NCBI GenBank assembly: GCA_964571725.1
Contig: CAZNDB010000005.1
Span: forward strand, 1 to 58,976
Origin: UBA1369 sp964571725
Lineage (GTDB): Bacteria > Patescibacteriota > Gracilibacteria > UBA1369
Length of the DNA stretch: 58,976 nt
Reading direction: 5' to 3'
The notes beneath the pieces are model-generated. The model was given only the letters and a program-made list of their open reading frames with translations, ran no database searches and was not told the origin of the DNA. Below are positions 1 to 10,000 of the stretch, in pieces; within the stretch, counting starts at the first letter, position 1, and every line of letters starts with the position of its first letter. A program made the position numbers and the translations under genes.

Positions 1-33
1 AGTGCCTTGTTCTATCCATTGAACTACGAGAGC
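1..33 (-). tRNA. Partial tRNA, probably tRNA-Arg (5' part only)
   Basis: The reverse complement gives a 7-nt acceptor strand (GCTCTCG), TA, a D-stem GTTC/GAAC around the loop AATGGATA, then A and the 5' anticodon-stem strand AGGCA followed by CT (positions 32-33). The window ends just before the anticodon, so the amino acid cannot be read directly. The D-loop and overall form resemble bacterial tRNA-Arg, which is an inference. Confidence 0.75.
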
Positions 34-61
34 TCGGCCTCAATATAGGTAAACCCCGTTT

Positions 62-652
62 TTAAGCAAGCAAAAATACCGCCATATGTTCGCTGGGAAG
101 GTCGCTTTTACTTTTAATCACAATTTTTTCCTGTTCAGACGGCTTGACCAGGCCGATTTTGGCCAGGAAAGCGTCTATGGACATTCCCCCCTCATCAATC
201 GAAAGAGGTAAAATGGCTTTCGGTTCAATTTCCTCGACGGTTGATTCCCAAACTTTTATTTCGCCTTTGGCCGGGAAAATCAGCAGATCAACATCCCCGA
301 TGCTCTCAATTAATTCGGAAGTAAGTTCTTTTTTGAGCTCCGGGATATAACAGATTTTTTCTTCCTCGGAATAGACAACAAAAAGCAGCGGACTTTTTTC
401 AGCTTTGTCATAGACGTCAACCGGTTTGGCGTGAATGGCAATGCCTTTGATTTCATATTCCCCCGGCCAGCTGAACAGCCGCTTTTCGTCACCGAATTTT
501 TCGGTATTCAATTCGGGCGCGCAGGAAAGGATAAAATCACAGGCGGCCGCGTCGGCGGGAATCTTGTCGCCCTGAAGTAAAGGATTGACGGCCAATGAGC
601 CCAGTTTGGTTTTGATAAGAATCCCCTGATCTTTCAATTTGCTGATATCCAT
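62..652 (-). CDS. Degenerate metallo-beta-lactamase-fold (UlaG-like) protein
   Basis: 196 residues. The order of motifs follows the small UlaG-like beta-lactamase-fold hydrolases: an early strand region (ILIKTKLGSLAVNP), then FSWPGEYEIKGIAIHA (compare the family's PGEYEIKGI), a GDVDLLIFPAKG strand matching the family's 'VDILLIPVGG' position, and an IEPKAILPLSI segment where active members have a histidine. The metal-binding HxHxDH motif is absent; its position carries ILSCAPELNTEKF. The fold is therefore probably kept and the hydrolase activity probably lost. ATG start at 652; no Shine-Dalgarno is seen. It lies between a tRNA and the enolase gene, which is on the other strand. Function unknown; a structural or binding role is possible. 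Confidence 0.75.
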   Translation of the reverse strand: MDISKLKDQGILIKTKLGSLAVNPLLQGDKIPADAAACDFILSCAPELNTEKFGDEKRLFSWPGEYEIKGIAIHAKPVDVYDKAEKSPLLFVVYSEEEKICYIPELKKELTSELIESIGDVDLLIFPAKGEIKVWESTVEEIEPKAILPLSIDEGGMSIDAFLAKIGLVKPSEQEKIVIKSKSDLPSEHMAVFLLA

Positions 653-804
653 AATGATTTGATTGTTATTTCGGCGGGAATATTAGCAGATAGTAAGGAG
701 CGAAGCAATAAACCGACAAGTGGCTCCCCCTTCTCAAACGGGCCCCTTCCCCGGCTTTCGACCGGAGTGCAGCTCGCGGGTTTTACCAAAATCCTGTGAT
801 TGTA

Positions 805-833
805 TTCACAAATTGGGGGTTATTTTGTATGAT
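805..833 (+). promoter_or_regulatory. Sigma70-like promoter of eno
   Basis: -35 TTCACA at 805-810, a 17-bp spacer and -10 TATGAT at 828-833. This predicts transcription from about position 840, some 20 nt before the enolase ATG. No Shine-Dalgarno lies between promoter and start. Confidence 0.7.
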
Positions 834-862
834 GGGGCGGAAGATTCTTTTATCGAAACAAA

Positions 863-2152
863 ATGAGCAAAATTAAAAAAGTTTGGGCCAGGGAAATTCT
901 GGATTCGCGCGGCAATCCCACGGTGGAAGTGGAAGTTACAACCGATAAGGCTTGGGGAAGGGCTTGCGTACCCAGCGGGGCCTCGACCGGAATACATGAA
1001 GCGCTGGAACTCAGGGACGGGGATAAAACGAGATATCTGGGAAAGGGTGTGCTGAAAGCGGTAGCCAACGTGAACCGGGTATTGGGTAAAACTGTCACGG
1101 GGATATCGGTTTTTGATCAGGAAAAGATTGATCAGGCCCTGGTTTCCAAAGACGGCACGGCCAACAAATCAAAGTACGGGGCGAATGCCATTTTGGGCGT
1201 TTCGATGGCCGTGGCGCGCGCCGCCGCAGCCGAGCGCAAAGAAAGCCTTTATAAATATTTGAACCCGGATGCCAATTTGCTGCCGGTACCGATGATGAAC
1301 ATTTTGAACGGCGGCGCGCATGCCGACTCCGGTCTGGACTTCCAGGAATTTATGATTCTGCCGGTCGGGGCCGAAACTTTCAGGGAAGCGCTGCGCATGG
1401 GCGCGGAAATTTTTCATACCTTGGGCGGACTTCTGAAAGCCAAGGGCTTCAAGACCACGGTCGGTGACGAGGGCGGTTTCGCCCCGGCCCTGAAAGGCCA
1501 GGAGGAAGCCATTGAATTTATTCTGTCCGCCATTGAAAAAGCCGGATATAAACCTGGGAAAGACGTGATGCTGGGCTGCGATATCGCCGCCTCGGAATTC
1601 CACAATGACAAAGGCAATACCTATACCCTGAAAATAAAAGGGAAAAAGCAGACTTTGAAAGGGGCCGAAATGGTTGATTATATTCTGGGTCTGGTTAAAA
1701 AATATCCTTTCATCACAGTGGAAGACGGACTGGCCGAAGACGATTTCGACAACTGGGCGCTGCTGGAGAAAAAATCCAAAGATCAATTCCAGATTGTGGG
1801 TGACGACCTGTTTGTCACCAATACCCAGCGGCTGCAGATGGGGCTGGATCTGAAGCTGGCCAATTCCATATTGATCAAACTTAATCAGATCGGAACGCTC
1901 ACCGAGACCATCAATGCCGTGGAGCTGGCCGAGCTGAACAACTGGACGGCCGTGGTGTCACACCGCAGCGGCGAGACGGAAGACTCCTTTATCGCCGATC
2001 TGGTGGTGGGACTTTCCACCGGTCAGATTAAAACGGGATCCCTGTCCCGCACCGACCGGGTCTGCAAATACAATCAATTATTAAGAATTGAGGAAGAATT
2101 GGGCAAAAAGGCCATCTATGCCGGCTTTGGAGCCTTCTATAACCTGAAATAA
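863..2152 (+). CDS. eno: Enolase
   Basis: Phosphopyruvate hydratase, the glycolytic enzyme interconverting 2-phosphoglycerate and phosphoenolpyruvate in the cytoplasm. 429 residues, the normal bacterial length. Visible family motifs are SGASTG (38-43, the mobile active-site loop), GDEGGFAP near 202 with the catalytic Glu, EDGLAEDDFDNW with Mg-binding residues, LIKLNQIGT with the catalytic Lys near 338, and HRSGETEDSFIADL near 367. The ATG at 863 follows a TTCACA-17-TATGAT promoter and lacks a Shine-Dalgarno. The nnrD start comes 1 nt after the stop codon, so the two are probably cotranscribed. Confident assignment. Confidence 0.99.
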   Translation: MSKIKKVWAREILDSRGNPTVEVEVTTDKAWGRACVPSGASTGIHEALELRDGDKTRYLGKGVLKAVANVNRVLGKTVTGISVFDQEKIDQALVSKDGTANKSKYGANAILGVSMAVARAAAAERKESLYKYLNPDANLLPVPMMNILNGGAHADSGLDFQEFMILPVGAETFREALRMGAEIFHTLGGLLKAKGFKTTVGDEGGFAPALKGQEEAIEFILSAIEKAGYKPGKDVMLGCDIAASEFHNDKGNTYTLKIKGKKQTLKGAEMVDYILGLVKKYPFITVEDGLAEDDFDNWALLEKKSKDQFQIVGDDLFVTNTQRLQMGLDLKLANSILIKLNQIGTLTETINAVELAELNNWTAVVSHRSGETEDSFIADLVVGLSTGQIKTGSLSRTDRVCKYNQLLRIEEELGKKAIYAGFGAFYNLK

Positions 2153-2153
2153 C

Positions 2154-3008
2154 ATGTTCAAACTGGCGGACTTTAAAAAGAATTTACCAAAACGCGATCC
2201 CCTCAGCCATAAAAGTAAAAACGGCCGGGTGCTGGTGATCGGGGGCAGTCTGGATTTCCACGGGGCACCGATTCTGTCCGCCTGGGCGGCTTTGAATTCG
2301 GGCGCGGATGTGGTGATGCTGGCCGTTCCGGAATGTAATTTTGAGGTAACCAGAAATTTTGCTCCGGATTTTATCGTACGCAAATATCCAGGAGAATTTT
2401 TAACTGCCAGAGCCCAGGAGATGATTCTGCTGATGGCCAAAAAAGCCGATGTGGTAATACTGGGACCGGGACTGGGCGAAAGAACTGAAACCATGAGAAC
2501 TCTGAAACATCTGGTGGAACACCTGAACGTGACGACCGTGTTGGACGCGGATTCGATACAGGTGCTGGAAATGCTTGATAAAATGCCGCTGAAACAGCCG
2601 CTGGTGATCACCCCGCATCATACCGAATTCGAAAAATTAACCGGTAAACCTTTCAAGATACAGGATCCGGCCGATCATAAAATCAGGGTAATCCGCACTC
2701 TGGCCAAAGATCTCAATATCAATATTCTGCTTAAAGGTCCCATCGACATTATTGCCGGTGAGGACGGGCGGGTGGAAGAAAATCAAACCGGTAACGCCGG
2801 CATGACCGTCGGCGGCAGCGGGGACGTTTTATCGGGACTGGTAGCCGGACTGATCGGCCAGGGATTGACTCCCTATGACGCCTGTGCCTGCGGCGCTTTT
2901 ATCATGGGCAGCGCCGGCGACAGACTGCTCAAGTCCAAAGGATTTGCTTTCACTGCCAGTGATCTGGCCCAGGAAATACCGTTTATCGTTAAAGACATAC
3001 TTAAATAA
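2154..3008 (+). CDS. nnrD: ADP-dependent NAD(P)H-hydrate dehydratase
   Basis: Repairs hydrated NAD(P)H by nucleotide-driven dehydration (YjeF C-terminal, ribokinase-like fold). 284 residues carrying only the dehydratase domain; the N-terminal epimerase domain of fused YjeF proteins is missing. Visible motifs: KNGRVLVIGGS near 20-30, ILGPGLGE, ITPHHTEFEKLTG, ILLKGPIDII, and GGSGDVLSGLVAGL (220 onwards), which corresponds to the phosphate/ADP-binding GTGD motif. The ATG is 1 nt after the eno stop codon with no Shine-Dalgarno, implying translation coupled to eno. A metabolite-repair enzyme next to a glycolytic gene is unremarkable. No defects seen. Confidence 0.95.
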   Translation: MFKLADFKKNLPKRDPLSHKSKNGRVLVIGGSLDFHGAPILSAWAALNSGADVVMLAVPECNFEVTRNFAPDFIVRKYPGEFLTARAQEMILLMAKKADVVILGPGLGERTETMRTLKHLVEHLNVTTVLDADSIQVLEMLDKMPLKQPLVITPHHTEFEKLTGKPFKIQDPADHKIRVIRTLAKDLNINILLKGPIDIIAGEDGRVEENQTGNAGMTVGGSGDVLSGLVAGLIGQGLTPYDACACGAFIMGSAGDRLLKSKGFAFTASDLAQEIPFIVKDILK

Positions 3009-3089
3009 TTTCGGCGTACTGCGGCACGGCGCGCCCTGGTGCAGTGCGGTACGGTACTCCGAACACCGCAGGTAAAATAAACCACCAAA

Positions 3090-3878
3090 ATGAAAAGAAT
3101 TTCCAAAGTAGGGCTTCCCTGCTATCAGTTCCACTTGATTGAAGGATTCTCGGAAGAACTGAATCACGCCGTATTCACCAGAAGCGGCGGCGTCAGTCCG
3201 GCGCCCTTCAATTCGCTTAACGTCAGTTTTACCAATGGCGACTCGCGCAGCAATGTCGTGGAAAACCGCCGCCGCGTTTTGCGGGCCATGGGACTACGCT
3301 ACTGTGTTTCAGGGGAACAAACCCACAGTAAAAATGTTCTGGTAATCGATAAAAAGGTCCGCGAAAATATTTTTCAGGCGGGTGTCACCACCGTTGACGT
3401 GGAGGATACGGACGGCTTTGTAACCAATCAACCGGGAATCGGGCTGATGATCAAAGTGGCGGACTGCCAGGCCATTATCTTTTTTGATCCCGGTAAAAAA
3501 ATACTGGGGCTGGCCCATGCCGGCTGGAGAGGCCTTAAACAGGACATCAGCGGCGAGGTGATCAAAGCGATGGCAGGACTGGGCTCCAATCCCGCCCATA
3601 TTCTGGTGGGAATTTCCCCTTCATTGGGACCGGCGCACGGCGAGTTCAGTAATCCTCTGGATGAACTGGGCCCCGCTTTTATGCCTTTTGTTAAAAACAA
3701 TCACGTGGACATGTGGGAGTTTTCGCGCAGGCAACTGCTTTCCCACGGCATAGCGCCGGGCAAAATCGAAATTGCCAATATCGATACGGCCGACGCGGAA
3801 GAAGGCGCGCGTTTCTTTTCCTATCGCAGGGACAAAGGAAAAACCGGCGCTTTCGCGCTGGTGGCGGTGATCAAATAA
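3090..3878 (+). CDS. pgeF: Laccase-domain peptidoglycan-editing factor (PgeF/YfiH family)
   Basis: 262 residues, typical for the DUF152/YfiH family. Bacterial members act as purine nucleosidases/adenosine deaminases and have been implicated in correcting L-Ser misincorporation in peptidoglycan. Motifs: HAVFTRSGGVS near 26, GEQTHS with a His near 80, VADCQ near 124, and LAHAGWRG with His143. These His and Cys residues form the family's metal site. The start at 3090 follows an 81-nt gap after nnrD and has no Shine-Dalgarno. The gene closes the short eno-nnrD-pgeF plus-strand run and converges on the polysaccharide cluster. Substrate specificity cannot be judged from sequence. Confidence 0.93.
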   Translation: MKRISKVGLPCYQFHLIEGFSEELNHAVFTRSGGVSPAPFNSLNVSFTNGDSRSNVVENRRRVLRAMGLRYCVSGEQTHSKNVLVIDKKVRENIFQAGVTTVDVEDTDGFVTNQPGIGLMIKVADCQAIIFFDPGKKILGLAHAGWRGLKQDISGEVIKAMAGLGSNPAHILVGISPSLGPAHGEFSNPLDELGPAFMPFVKNNHVDMWEFSRRQLLSHGIAPGKIEIANIDTADAEEGARFFSYRRDKGKTGAFALVAVIK

Positions 3879-3895
3879 TCATTGTGATAAAATAA

Positions 3896-5959
3896 TTATT
3901 CCTGCGTCTCCAGCTCCGGATGGTTTTTATAGAGGAATTGCAGATAGTCCTTTGACTCCTGATAATCGGGCGCGATGGCCAGCGACTCCTTTAACAGCTT
4001 CACGGCCCCCTCGCGGTCGTTCCAGTCGGAATGCAGTTTGCGGGCGAATTCATAGAGATAACGCGGATTGTTGGGAGATTTTTTGATGCTGACCTGATAA
4101 TACTTGTTGCTCTTACCCGCGAAGGTCTGATCACCGGTCAGACGGTACAATTGCAGATAAGCCAAACCCAGATTATGCCAGGTACTGGGATAATTGGGGT
4201 TTCTCTGCGCCGCCAGCAGGTAATTTTGGGCAGCCTGAAGCAGATAGGTTTTTTGATTTTTATAGGGCACGATATCGGAGTAATAAGCGGCTTCCATGGA
4301 GAAATCCGCATAGGCCTGATAAAGCTGGTATTCCAGCGGACGGGCGGCAATAGCCATCTGAAAATATTGATCGGCAGTCTGGCTCTGTTTAGAGGACTGG
4401 GCCTCTATAGCCATTTTGTAATAATAATCGGCCTGCGCTTCGTCCAGAACTCCTGTTTTAAAGGAAAAAACAATCAAAAGGATCAGAATGACGGCCACGC
4501 TATAGCGAACCGCCGTGGACCATTTAAAATGAACCGGGATGAATTTTTCGTCCTCCGTCATGATCATGCCCGTCCACAAAAAGAAGAAAAACCAGTTGAC
4601 GATTTCCCCGAAATTAAAGAGCGTCTGGAAGCAGAACACCAATAAGCCGCCGATGAGGGCCAGATAATAATTTCCCCGTTCGTGATCCGCCCTGAAATAT
4701 TGCCGGAAAGCCATGCGGAAAACCACGATAATCAGAGCCAGATAAGCCATGATGCCCAGCAATCCCTGGGTGGCCAGAATATTGGCGTATTCGTTGTGCG
4801 CGGATTCGGGAACGGTTATGTACTGGGCGTTGCCGGGGCCGTCGATGTAATAATCGGCGCGGCGGTAGGCGGAATAAGCGTCACGGAAAGTGGAAAAACC
4901 GGTACCCAGCAGCGGATGATCCAGAAACATTTGCCAGGAACTGTAGAGAAAACTCAGACGGTCTGGAATAATGCCTTTTTCAACCGTGGAAAGGGTCTGA
5001 CTGGTTCGTTCAACCAGGGACAATTCACTAATTTGTTCGGAAAAGAAGAAAAGGCCCGAAGAGAGTAAAATGACTACGGCAACCGCCGAAACAACAATTT
5101 TCAACAGTTTTTTTCTGATATTGGCGCGGTATTTCCAGACCCGCAGACCGACCAGAATCAAGGCGGAAAGCAGCAGGGCGATCACAGCGCCCCTGCTGGC
5201 GGTCAGCGTGATAACCAGGGCGATCAAAAGCAGGCCCAGCAATTTGCCGAAAAACAGCAGTTTACGGTGTTTTAATTCGTCCAGGGTCAGACTGTAGGTA
5301 AGTATCAGAAAGTGGGCGGCCAGATAGGCGGCCAGATGATTGGCGTGACCCATGGTGGCGAATACCCTGTTCTGGGGAGAATCGGTCCATTCAAAGGGCA
5401 GCGGCCACTGATCAAAAAAGTTGAGATATTGCAATAATCCGTAAAAGGCCACCAAAACCGCCGTCAGCGCGGAAAAAGCCAGTAATTTCCGGAAACTTTT
5501 GGCGGGGAAAAAATTGGCAATATAAACGGGAATCAGCAGAAAGTTGATAAAGGTAAAAAAGCCCAGATAGCGGCCGTACTGGCCAAACAAACTGCTGATG
5601 TGATTGATGGAAAAAATGGTACTGAGGACAATACTGATGAAAAAGAAGCCCAGAAAAAGCATTTTTCGGGGGAAAAACAGTTTTACTTGTCTGGCCCGGA
5701 AAAATTTAAAAAGAATCAGCAGTAAAGCGGACAGACTGACGGTCCTGAGCAGCAACAGTTTGGGCAGCGTAAACACGGTCTGGGTATCCAGCCAGAAAAC
5801 CATCGGCAGGAGGAAAACCAGCAGATAAAGATGTCCGCTGATCAGCCGGTCGAGGAAAGTTCTTTTAATGGTTTGGGCAGGGGCGCGGGCGGGAGCGGGT
5901 GCTGCGGCTGACGAGATCGTCCTGGCCGTTTTTTTCACAATTTTTTTGTTTTTTTTCAT
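3896..5959 (-). CDS. O-antigen-ligase/polymerase-like membrane protein with TPR-like C-terminus
   Basis: About 687 residues. After a Lys/Ala/Pro-rich cytoplasmic start come roughly a dozen hydrophobic segments (about residues 35-480) in the Wzy/WaaL ligase pattern. A large exposed loop holds the family-like MGHANHLAAYLA segment and a later GTGFSTFRDAYSAYR...SAHNEY stretch. The last ~170 residues hold repeated helix pairs of TPR type (DQYFQMAIAARP, WHNLGLAYLQLY, AVKLLKESLAIAPDYQES). The family moves or polymerises lipid-linked glycans on the outer face of the membrane. I chose the ATG at 5959, 2 nt after the upstream glycosyltransferase stop, over an in-frame start at 6040 that would overlap that gene. 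Whether it is a ligase or a polymerase is undecided. Confidence 0.87.
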   Translation of the reverse strand: MKKNKKIVKKTARTISSAAAPAPARAPAQTIKRTFLDRLISGHLYLLVFLLPMVFWLDTQTVFTLPKLLLLRTVSLSALLLILFKFFRARQVKLFFPRKMLFLGFFFISIVLSTIFSINHISSLFGQYGRYLGFFTFINFLLIPVYIANFFPAKSFRKLLAFSALTAVLVAFYGLLQYLNFFDQWPLPFEWTDSPQNRVFATMGHANHLAAYLAAHFLILTYSLTLDELKHRKLLFFGKLLGLLLIALVITLTASRGAVIALLLSALILVGLRVWKYRANIRKKLLKIVVSAVAVVILLSSGLFFFSEQISELSLVERTSQTLSTVEKGIIPDRLSFLYSSWQMFLDHPLLGTGFSTFRDAYSAYRRADYYIDGPGNAQYITVPESAHNEYANILATQGLLGIMAYLALIIVVFRMAFRQYFRADHERGNYYLALIGGLLVFCFQTLFNFGEIVNWFFFFLWTGMIMTEDEKFIPVHFKWSTAVRYSVAVILILLIVFSFKTGVLDEAQADYYYKMAIEAQSSKQSQTADQYFQMAIAARPLEYQLYQAYADFSMEAAYYSDIVPYKNQKTYLLQAAQNYLLAAQRNPNYPSTWHNLGLAYLQLYRLTGDQTFAGKSNKYYQVSIKKSPNNPRYLYEFARKLHSDWNDREGAVKLLKESLAIAPDYQESKDYLQFLYKNHPELETQE

Positions 5960-5961
5960 AA

Positions 5962-7005
5962 CTATTTTATTTTGAACCACTTTTGGAGATCGCGGGGTTT
6001 TACTTTGCGGTTTTTCATAATCCAGCGCCTCTTCTTCCACATTTTGGGTAAAAGGGCCAGAGCGGCAAAATAAGCCCCCATACTTCTTGTATTAAAGACC
6101 AAATTGTACCCGAAATAAAGCAAATCGTTCCACCAGATGCGCAAAATATCCCGGAAATACAGTGAACACAGCTCATTTTTGAACTGCATCAGATAGCGGT
6201 TTTTAATTGAATGATATTTTTGCAGAGAGGACATTTTTTGGCGGTGCTTCAGTATTTCCAGGTGACCGCTGCGCTTGACGGCGGAAGTGGCGCGACCGTG
6301 CCAGGCTACCGATCGGGGTTCATAAAAAGCGCTCCAGCCGAATAATTGCAGACGCCAGGCCAGATCGACATCCTCCTTGTACATAAAAAAATCCTCGTCG
6401 AAGACTTCCGGATCGGGCCGGCCGGAAACCGGCACCGCGACTTCTGCCAGAGCTGAGCGGCGGTAAAGGGGATTGTGGCCGGAAACACCGAAAACGCGGC
6501 CGGCCCTTTCAAATCTGCCCTGATCCTCTTCTCCCTGTCCCTCGTCCAGAACCCGGCGGTTTTTCAGCATCAAAAGCCCCACTGAATCAATAATCCGGCT
6601 GGCGGTGTGCGTGGTGAAATCATATTTATAAGTTTTCCCCGTAACAGCGGCCAGGGACGGGTCTGCTTCCAGTCTTTCCACGCAGATTTTCAGGTAATCG
6701 GGCTGATAGGAGGTGTCCTGATTGACGTAAAAAACGTATTTGCCCCGGGCCAGCCGGAATCCTTCATTGAAGCTGTAATCCAGCCCCCGGTTGCGCTCGT
6801 GCCGGACTACCGGCAGGTCGGGAAAATGTTCGGCCAGGTAAGCCGGAGTTCCGTCGGTGGAGCAGTCGTCGATAACGGTAATTTCCAGATTGGGATAATC
6901 CAGGGCCAGCACGCTCGGCAAACAGACCGGCAAAAATTTCAGGCCGTTATAGACCGGAATTATTACGGAAACCAGTGGCCATTTGGCGCTTGGTGTATTG
7001 GTCAT
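5962..7005 (-). CDS. Family 2 glycosyltransferase
   Basis: 347 residues. The GT-A catalytic domain starts at about residue 10: LVSVIIPVYNGLKFLPVCL, then ITVIDDCSTDGTPAYL, RNRGLDYSFNEGF, KYVFYVNQDTSY (metal-binding NxD where many relatives have DxD) and a later YKEDVDLAWRLQLFGW segment, the ED/W acceptor region of rhamnosyltransferase-like GT2 enzymes. The basic C-terminal ~70 residues may associate with the membrane. It should add a sugar from a nucleotide donor to a lipid-linked or growing glycan on the cytoplasmic side. The stop is 2 nt before the ligase-like gene, so the two are coupled. Donor and linkage cannot be predicted. Confidence 0.93.
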   Translation of the reverse strand: MTNTPSAKWPLVSVIIPVYNGLKFLPVCLPSVLALDYPNLEITVIDDCSTDGTPAYLAEHFPDLPVVRHERNRGLDYSFNEGFRLARGKYVFYVNQDTSYQPDYLKICVERLEADPSLAAVTGKTYKYDFTTHTASRIIDSVGLLMLKNRRVLDEGQGEEDQGRFERAGRVFGVSGHNPLYRRSALAEVAVPVSGRPDPEVFDEDFFMYKEDVDLAWRLQLFGWSAFYEPRSVAWHGRATSAVKRSGHLEILKHRQKMSSLQKYHSIKNRYLMQFKNELCSLYFRDILRIWWNDLLYFGYNLVFNTRSMGAYFAALALLPKMWKKRRWIMKNRKVKPRDLQKWFKIK

Positions 7006-7081
7006 CGTAGATTGACTTTATTCCCTGGCCGAACCGTTGATGCGGGCTGATCCAGGCTGTTCCGGCGGCGGAGCCGGGAAA

Positions 7082-10000
7082 TTATTTGTCCTTAACTTTA
7101 TCCAATACTTTCAGGCTAAAGTCCAGTCTTTCCCGCGATAAATTGGGATTGTAATAGGGATCGCCGTCCCGGAAAATGCCCTGATGGCGGCGGCGGAGAT
7201 AATACTCTTCGTTGAAGCTGACGTTATAGCCGCGGGACAAAGACTCGTGATGATAAACGCGGGCATAAGGCGTATAGATGATCAGATAACCTTTTTCCCG
7301 CAGCCGCAGACAAAAGTCCACGTCATTGAAGGAAACCGCCAGATTTTCTTCGTCCAGTCCGTCCATTTCCTCATAAACCGCTTTCCGCAGCATCATGCAG
7401 GCAAAGGTCACGGCGCTGTAGGAACGCACAACATTGAGCTGGCCGAAATAACCATGATGGTCGCTGTTCATTTTCTGATAGGCGTGATTGGCCGCGCCGC
7501 CCACTCCGACCACCACTCCGGCGTGCTGAATGGTGTTGTTGGGGTAAAGCAGTTTTGCGCCCACGGCTCCCACTTCCGGCCGCTGTGCGTGTTCCAGCAT
7601 GGCCTGCAGCCAGTCCGGTTCGATGATTTCGGTGTCGTTGTTCAAGAGCACCAGATATTCCCCTTCCGCTTTGAGGGAAGCGAAATTATTGATGGCTGAG
7701 TAATTGTAGGGAGCGTTGTAATGCAGCAGTCTGACCCGGGGACAATGTTCGATTTCCCTCATGTATTCACGGGTTTCCAGCAGTTCCGAAGAATTATTGA
7801 CCAGCAGAATTTCATAATTGAGGTAGCTGGTCTTGGCAAAAATACTTTCCAGACAAGTTTTCAAAACCTCCACGTGATCGCGGAAAGGAATAATAATGGA
7901 AATCAGGGGATTGCCGATAATTTCCCTTTTCAGCCGGTAGGAATTGGTCCAGAGACCGTCCACAATCTCGCCGCGGATGTTGCGGCGGCGAATAGCATCG
8001 CGCAGCGCTTTTCTGGCTGCCTCGAAAACATAGGGTTTGGCATCGACGGTGGCAGCGGTGCTGCCGGGAATCTTTCTCCAGTGATAAAGAATTTTGGGGA
8101 TGTGATGTATGGAGCGTTTTTTATCGGTGAAACGCAGAAACAAATCATAATCCTGCGAGCCGTCGGTTCCGTCGCGGAAACCGCCCACTTCCTCCACAAT
8201 TTTACGGCGCAGGACGGTCAGATGATTGAGATAATTGTTGGAAAGAAACAAATCCTGGTCGAAATCAGGTTTGAAATAGGGCTCGCAGCGGACACCGTCC
8301 GGATCCAGTTTATCTTCGTCCGAATAAATCAGGTCATAGCGCGCGTTCTGAAGGCTCCTGACAACCTCGTAAAGCGCGTCGGGGGATAACTCGTCATCAT
8401 TGTCCATAAAGGCGATATAAGCCCCCTTGGCCATCTTCAGAGCGGAGTTGGAAGCTTTCACTATCCCGCCGTTATGACTGCGGCAATGTACTTTGATGCG
8501 GGGGTCGAGCTGGGCGTACTCGCTCAGGACCTCCCTGATGCGCGGATCGGTGGAAGCATCGTCCACCACGCACAATTCCCATTTGGAATAATGCTGGTCC
8601 AGCACCGATTTAAGGGCTTTTCTGAGCAGGTGTTCCGGCACGTTGTAAACCGGCATAACCACCGAAACCAGCGGTTTGTATTCGAAAGCGGCAATCTCTT
8701 CCCGGATCTGTCTGATGCCCTTGCCGGACAATTCGGTCTCCTCGATATATTTCTGATAATCGCCGGGGGATTTGGCGGAAGGCTGTTTGCTCTGAAAAAG
8801 TTTGCGTCTGACCCGGCGAAGAAATTCCTTCGGCCCCATTTTCCGCAGCACCTGCAGTGAAGTGGCCAGCAAGTTTTTCGGCCTGGTATAAAGGGTATTT
8901 TTGATTTTTCCGTACATCCGCACCAGCTTCCAGGAGCGTGACATCAAAACGGTTTCCAGCTCTTTTTTATATTCGCTGAGGGAGGTTTGCAGCGAAGCGA
9001 TCTGCTGGTTTTTCTGATTAATCTCGTCGGTTTTGTCGTGGATGGACTGTTCTTTCACCACGATCAATCCGGTCAATTCGCTTTCACTTTTCTGGCTCTG
9101 TTCCAGTTCCTGTTTAAGTCGGCCCAGCAGCAAATCCTGCGAGCGGATCTGGGTGTCCTGCAGCGTCAGCTTTTTGGTCTGTTCTTCTACGCGGCCGTTT
9201 TGTAACTCCAGTTCTTTTTGCCGCTGGCTGAGCTGTTCGGACAAAACGGCATTCTGTTGTTCTTTTTCATGCAAAATCAACTGCACTTCGCTGATCTGTG
9301 AACCCAGCAGCTTGATTTTGCTTTCTTTTTGTTTGGAAAGCTCCCATTCGTTTTCCAGGCGGTCTTCCAAATCGCTGATTTTCTGAAATATTTCCAGGTT
9401 TTGACCTTCACGGGTGACAATTTCCTGATCCTTGGCCTTCAGCAGCCAGTGCATTTCATCAAAGGCTTTTTTATAGGCCTCAAAATAGGTGGTGGTATGG
9501 AAATTATTCTGATTTTCGATGATTTCCAGCAGGTCGCGCCGACTGACGGTTTGCTGCTGATCGCAAAAGAGCACTGTGCGGTAAGTCGGCGCGCGAAAAT
9601 TCCCCAATTTATCCAGATTTTCGTTGAAAAATTCATTAAAACTTTGCGGCGTATCGTCGGCAATCGCCACCGGCTGGTTCAGTTTGGCCCCCGTGGTCAA
9701 TTGCTGCAGATACCAGTTATAGATATTGCCTTCGCCGAATTTTACGTAGGAAATGGCTTTTTCGGCCAGATCTTGTTCCAATTCCTCCAGTTCGGGTAGT
9801 CCGTTTTGAATATGCTCAATCAAAAAAGGATGATCCTGCCCGGTATGATCGCGGAACTGAGTATTGATATATTCTTCGGCCTTCTGGTTATAAATGCTGT
9901 TAAACGGCGCAGCCAGAATCACGTGGCGCCTGGAAACCCTGAACATTTCACGGAAGGCCGTCAGCCGGTCTTCGACGGGCAGATGTTCCAGCATGTCGGA

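Noticed and set aside
1169..1786. 205-residue open frame antisense to enolase
   Set aside because: It lies wholly inside a confident gene, is His/Phe/Gln-rich and has no family motif; it is a shadow of codon bias.
3009..3089. Regulatory hairpin between nnrD and pgeF (GC-rich CGGCACGGCGCG stretch)
   Set aside because: No stable stem with a T-run or partner could be drawn with confidence.
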